A stretch of DNA of 17,097 bases, taken from positions 1 through 17,097 of the forward strand of contig JACCRD010000203.1 of the NCBI GenBank assembly GCA_013813755.1. Reading direction: 5' to 3'. Source of the stretch: Acidobacteriota bacterium. GTDB taxonomy: Bacteria > Acidobacteriota > Blastocatellia > Pyrinomonadales > Pyrinomonadaceae. The translations under genes were made by a program, and so were the position numbers. Positions 14,447 through 17,097 of this stretch are shown here, piece after piece; position 1 is the first letter of the stretch; each line of letters starts with the position of its first letter. The notes beneath the pieces were generated by a model. That model did no database searches, was not told the DNA's origin, and saw only the letters and a program-made list of their open reading frames with translations.

Positions 14447-15337
14447 TCAGCAAAACCACTTTTCGGTCATATCGCACCACATCGCAAGCCCGCGCCATTC
14501 GCCAAAATGCTCGTAAAAACTTTCGATTTCAGAGTCGGCGCAAACTTTATCGCCCGCGTGTTTTTTATAAAACTGCGCCCGCAGCCACGAATCGAGCGCC
14601 AGTCCGTCGTAACGCCCGACGAGTTTTAGAAGATTCTCCGCCGCGTAATCGCCGACACCTTTGATTTGTTTTATTTCTTTTTTTAGTTCTTTGGTCGAAA
14701 GTTCTGTCTGAAGCCAGCTTTCCGGATTTATTTCACCGCTCGCGACCTTTTCCGCCAGCTCCGCAAAATACGGAGCGCGATACCCGGCGCGGATTTCGTC
14801 GCGGTAAAATTCCGCCGTCACACTCGCCATTTTTTCAGCTGTCGGAAACGCGCGTCTGCCACCGGTAATTTCTGTACCGAGTTTTTCGACCAGTTTAGCA
14901 GTCATTTTTTTCGTTGCCGCCCAGGAACAATTTGTCGTGCAGAGAGTTTTCACCAAATCCTCAAACACTGTCGACGAACGAAGAAGTCTACCCGCGTTAT
15001 TTTCGGCAATCCAGAGAAATTCTTTTTCGAGTTTCGCCAATTTATAAAATTCGCTTAAATCATCGTCAAGCCGCAAAATATGCCGCGCGTCGCGCAAAAT
15101 CTTTTTCTTAAATTGTTCATTCAATTTTTTAACCGACACTTCGATTTTTAACTTATCTTCTGCCTCCCAAACAGTTGCCGTCGCTCGTTCAGTATTTTTT
15201 TCATCGCTGAAAACGTAGCTCAAACGCCAACTCTCTTTGTCTAATTCAAACGGCGGAAGATCATACCAACCGTGACTGAAAACGGTATGTTTGAAGCTGA
15301 AGTTTAAGGGCTTTTCGAGAAAATATGTTTGAGTCAT
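14447..15337 (-). CDS. AlkA-like DNA glycosylase (HhH-GPD superfamily)
   Basis: The 296-residue protein probably removes damaged bases from DNA at the start of base-excision repair. Residues about 1-90 form an N-terminal beta-rich domain as in AlkA/OGG1 proteins; residues about 110-290 form the helical glycosylase domain. The helix-hairpin-helix is IKGVGDYAAENLL (225-237) and the catalytic Asp is D249 in LALDSWLR. At the place where OGG1 has its catalytic Lys (GVGTKVAD) this protein has Tyr (GVGDYAAE), so it is expected to be a monofunctional glycosylase like AlkA, without lyase activity. The substrate (alkylated or oxidised bases) cannot be decided. It ends about 150 bp before the exported protein gene; no strong Shine-Dalgarno sequence is seen. 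Confidence 0.85.
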   Translation of the reverse strand: MTQTYFLEKPLNFSFKHTVFSHGWYDLPPFELDKESWRLSYVFSDEKNTERATATVWEAEDKLKIEVSVKKLNEQFKKKILRDARHILRLDDDLSEFYKLAKLEKEFLWIAENNAGRLLRSSTVFEDLVKTLCTTNCSWAATKKMTAKLVEKLGTEITGGRRAFPTAEKMASVTAEFYRDEIRAGYRAPYFAELAEKVASGEINPESWLQTELSTKELKKEIKQIKGVGDYAAENLLKLVGRYDGLALDSWLRAQFYKKHAGDKVCADSEIESFYEHFGEWRGLAMWCDMTEKWFC

Positions 15338-15483
15338 ATCTTATGATTTAACCGCAAAGATTATTTGATAAAAATATTCTTGAAAATTTTTGACATTTTT
15401 AGACTAAATCATCAATTGCCTCGTCTAAATTCACACGACGACTTTATTATTACTTGAAAAAATCAAAAACCAATTTGAAAATC

Positions 15484-15512
15484 TTGTGTTTTCTCGTCAA
15501 ATATTTTATATT
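15484..15512 (+). promoter_or_regulatory. Possible promoter for the DUF1800 gene
   Basis: TTGTGT, a 17-bp spacer and TATATT lie in an AT-rich stretch about 105 nt before the start codon at 15617. The -10 box is good, the -35 box is weak. The implied leader is about 100 nt. Confidence 0.3.
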
Positions 15513-15604
15513 TCAATCTATAGAATACTATTTAACGATACTTTCCCACCCATCGTTATATTTGGCATCAATCACAAGAACATATTTTACCCGTGGAAAT
15601 ATTT

Positions 15605-15610
15605 GGAGGA
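15605..15610 (+). promoter_or_regulatory. Strong Shine-Dalgarno sequence of the DUF1800 gene
   Basis: GGAGGA ends 6 nt before the ATG at 15617 and fixes the start. It is the clearest ribosome-binding site in the window; several other genes here have none. Confidence 0.8.
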
Positions 15611-15616
15611 GACGGA

Positions 15617-17097
15617 ATGATAAAAAGAACATCACGCTTCTGGCGGCAGATTCTAAGTGCAGGTATGGTAGTTTTTTTACTGGCTTTCCCAACGCTCGCC
15701 CAGGAAGATTCGGATCCTGATTCGCCAACCCCGATCTTGATCAGTGAAAAAGATTCAACCCGCGCGCTCGCGACTAAAATAGACCGGTCTTTGAATGACA
15801 ACTTAGCAAAAAATCGCAGCAAAGCTTTTTATGCGGATACGACAATTTTACTTTATGTAACAAATTTAGATTTGACGAATGAGGAAGGAGCGAACAGTCT
15901 GCGCGTTTATGTTGAGGACGCTAAAGGCAGGAAGTATCGTTTTCCTGTTTTAAGTGTCGAGCCGATTCAAGGTCGTGAGTGGATTTATGCCCTGACCGTC
16001 CGCCTCAAAGACGAATCGGGTTTTTGGGATAAGCCGTTGTTAGACGGAGACGTTTTGGTTGGTGTTTCGTGGCGCGGTTTGACGAGTAATCGGGTACGTT
16101 TGGGAATCGGTAAAAAAGGCGGCGAAATTAAAGATGATGCGGGCGCGATTCCAACTCCCGCGCCAATCGAACAAGCCGAGGAAGCTCAACAAGCTAAAAA
16201 TACTAGTCGTTTGCATTCCGGCGACCGCAAGCGTTTTATGGAGCAGGCGACATTTGGTCCGACCCCCGAGCTTGATGCGAGACTTCGCCGCATACCACTG
16301 ACAACGTGGCTGGTCGAACAATTTGAAGAACCATATCCGACAAATCCTTATCCGAACTTTATCTTAAAGCCGAACGACGCTCAGTTAGGCTGTCCGCGAG
16401 ATAGCCCAGAATATGCAGTTTGCATACGCGATTATTATTCAATGTATCCGGAGCAAAATTGGTTTTTCAAAGAAGCGCTTTACGGCAACGCGCAGCTTAA
16501 ACATCGCGTCGCCTGGTCACTCGGGCAGATGTGGGTTATTTCCGGCGTCGATACCCAGCAATCGAGTCATATGATTACTTATCATCAGGTTTTATCAAAA
16601 AACTCTTTTGGCAATTACAGAAATTTAATGACCGAGATGACGCTCAACCCGGGAATGGGAAATTATCTGGATATGGTGCGCAGCACGAAAAATAATCCTA
16701 ATGAAAATTTCGCCCGCGAGATTTTGCAGCTTTTCTCAATCGGTTTGTTTATGCTCAATCAAGACGGCACTCTGCAGCTTGACGGAAGCGGCAATCCGAT
16801 TCCTTCTTACGACCAGGATACCGTCAATAATTTCACCAAAGTTTTTACGGGCTGGACGCTTTGCGAAAATACGGCGCTTTGCCCGAATAGAACTACCGGC
16901 GCGCCCAACTACAAAGACCCGATGCTTTTGGTTCAAAATAATCACGATGTTACGGCAAAAACTTTGCTCAATTACCCGGGCGCGGTCAACACAAATATTG
17001 CGGCAAATCAAAACGGCACAACCGAACTTCATCAGGCGCTGGACAATATTTTCTATCATCCGAATGTCGCGCCGTTTGTCAGTCGTTTTCTGATTCA
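15617..17097 (+). CDS. Exported DUF1800 protein, N-terminal 493 residues (cut by the window edge)
   Basis: The frame is open from the ATG to the right edge. It encodes a signal peptide (MIKRTSRFWRQILSAGMVVF and following, cleavage near LAQ), then a region of about 150 residues with beta-strand character (TTILLYVTNLDLTNEEGANS, then VYVEDAKGRKYRFPVL), then a Pro/Ala/Glu linker. The DUF1800 domain begins near residue 198 (LHSGDRKRFMEQATFGPTPE) and continues with HRVAWSLGQMWV, MTEMTLNPGMGNYLDMV and NENFAREILQLFSIGLFMLN, which are signature motifs of the family. DUF1800 proteins are large exported proteins of unknown function, often followed by a DUF1501 gene, which would be expected just beyond the window. 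The N-terminal beta domain may be an immunoglobulin-like module (inference). Confidence 0.88.
   Translation, partial: MIKRTSRFWRQILSAGMVVFLLAFPTLAQEDSDPDSPTPILISEKDSTRALATKIDRSLNDNLAKNRSKAFYADTTILLYVTNLDLTNEEGANSLRVYVEDAKGRKYRFPVLSVEPIQGREWIYALTVRLKDESGFWDKPLLDGDVLVGVSWRGLTSNRVRLGIGKKGGEIKDDAGAIPTPAPIEQAEEAQQAKNTSRLHSGDRKRFMEQATFGPTPELDARLRRIPLTTWLVEQFEEPYPTNPYPNFILKPNDAQLGCPRDSPEYAVCIRDYYSMYPEQNWFFKEALYGNAQLKHRVAWSLGQMWVISGVDTQQSSHMITYHQVLSKNSFGNYRNLMTEMTLNPGMGNYLDMVRSTKNNPNENFAREILQLFSIGLFMLNQDGTLQLDGSGNPIPSYDQDTVNNFTKVFTGWTLCENTALCPNRTTGAPNYKDPMLLVQNNHDVTAKTLLNYPGAVNTNIAANQNGTTELHQALDNIFYHPNVAPFVSRFLI

Noticed and set aside
16701..17093. Plus-strand open frame of 130 codons near the right edge
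   Set aside because: It overlaps the DUF1800 gene in another frame; the DUF1800 frame carries recognisable family motifs and this one does not.

Overview
This window looks like a piece of an Acidobacteriota chromosome, most likely class Blastocatellia (Pyrinomonas-like). The grounds are a secreted FG-GAP/VCBS protein with the 'DFDGDGKADISVFRPSNG' style of repeat behind a CSLR-type beta-helix domain, a large DUF1800 protein with a signal peptide, a DUF4920 lipoprotein-like protein, a YtcJ-type amidohydrolase, TPR proteins and moderate-to-low GC. This is a family-level impression without a database search. No rRNA, tRNA, CRISPR array or replication origin was seen.

Left part (1-2740). A minus-strand operon, a membrane-anchored TPR protein (2213-2740) followed by a gene that runs off the left edge, has been split by a complete insertion element at 144-2211. 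The element has perfect 26-bp terminal inverted repeats, an 8-bp target duplication (ATTATTTT) and an IS1595-family transposase. It is about twice the usual size because it carries two cargo genes on the other strand: a HEPN-like protein with an R-x4-H motif, and a 51-residue highly charged protein 12 bp downstream. Each inverted repeat holds an inward-facing TTGACA -35 box, so the ends appear to act as promoters for both transposase and cargo. This transposon-borne HEPN/small-protein pair is the best candidate in the window for an undescribed system.

Middle part (2938-9240). Plus-strand genes encode an exported TPR protein fused to a TlpA-like thioredoxin domain, an exported amidohydrolase 37 bp behind it, and an exported DUF4920 protein. 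A perfect 19-bp hairpin separates these from a minus-strand FG-GAP repeat protein whose beta-helix domain appears to have lost its core. Upstream of that gene lie the decayed 3' end of a second FG-GAP gene and an unexplained inverted repeat.

Right part (9240-17097). Minus-strand genes encode an MltD-like lytic transglycosylase with LysM repeats (TTG start), Lon protease, a small exported helical protein and an AlkA-like DNA glycosylase. A plus-strand DUF1800 gene with a strong Shine-Dalgarno sequence runs off the right edge. Most proteins here act in the cell envelope or outside the cell; Lon and the glycosylase are the cytoplasmic maintenance genes.
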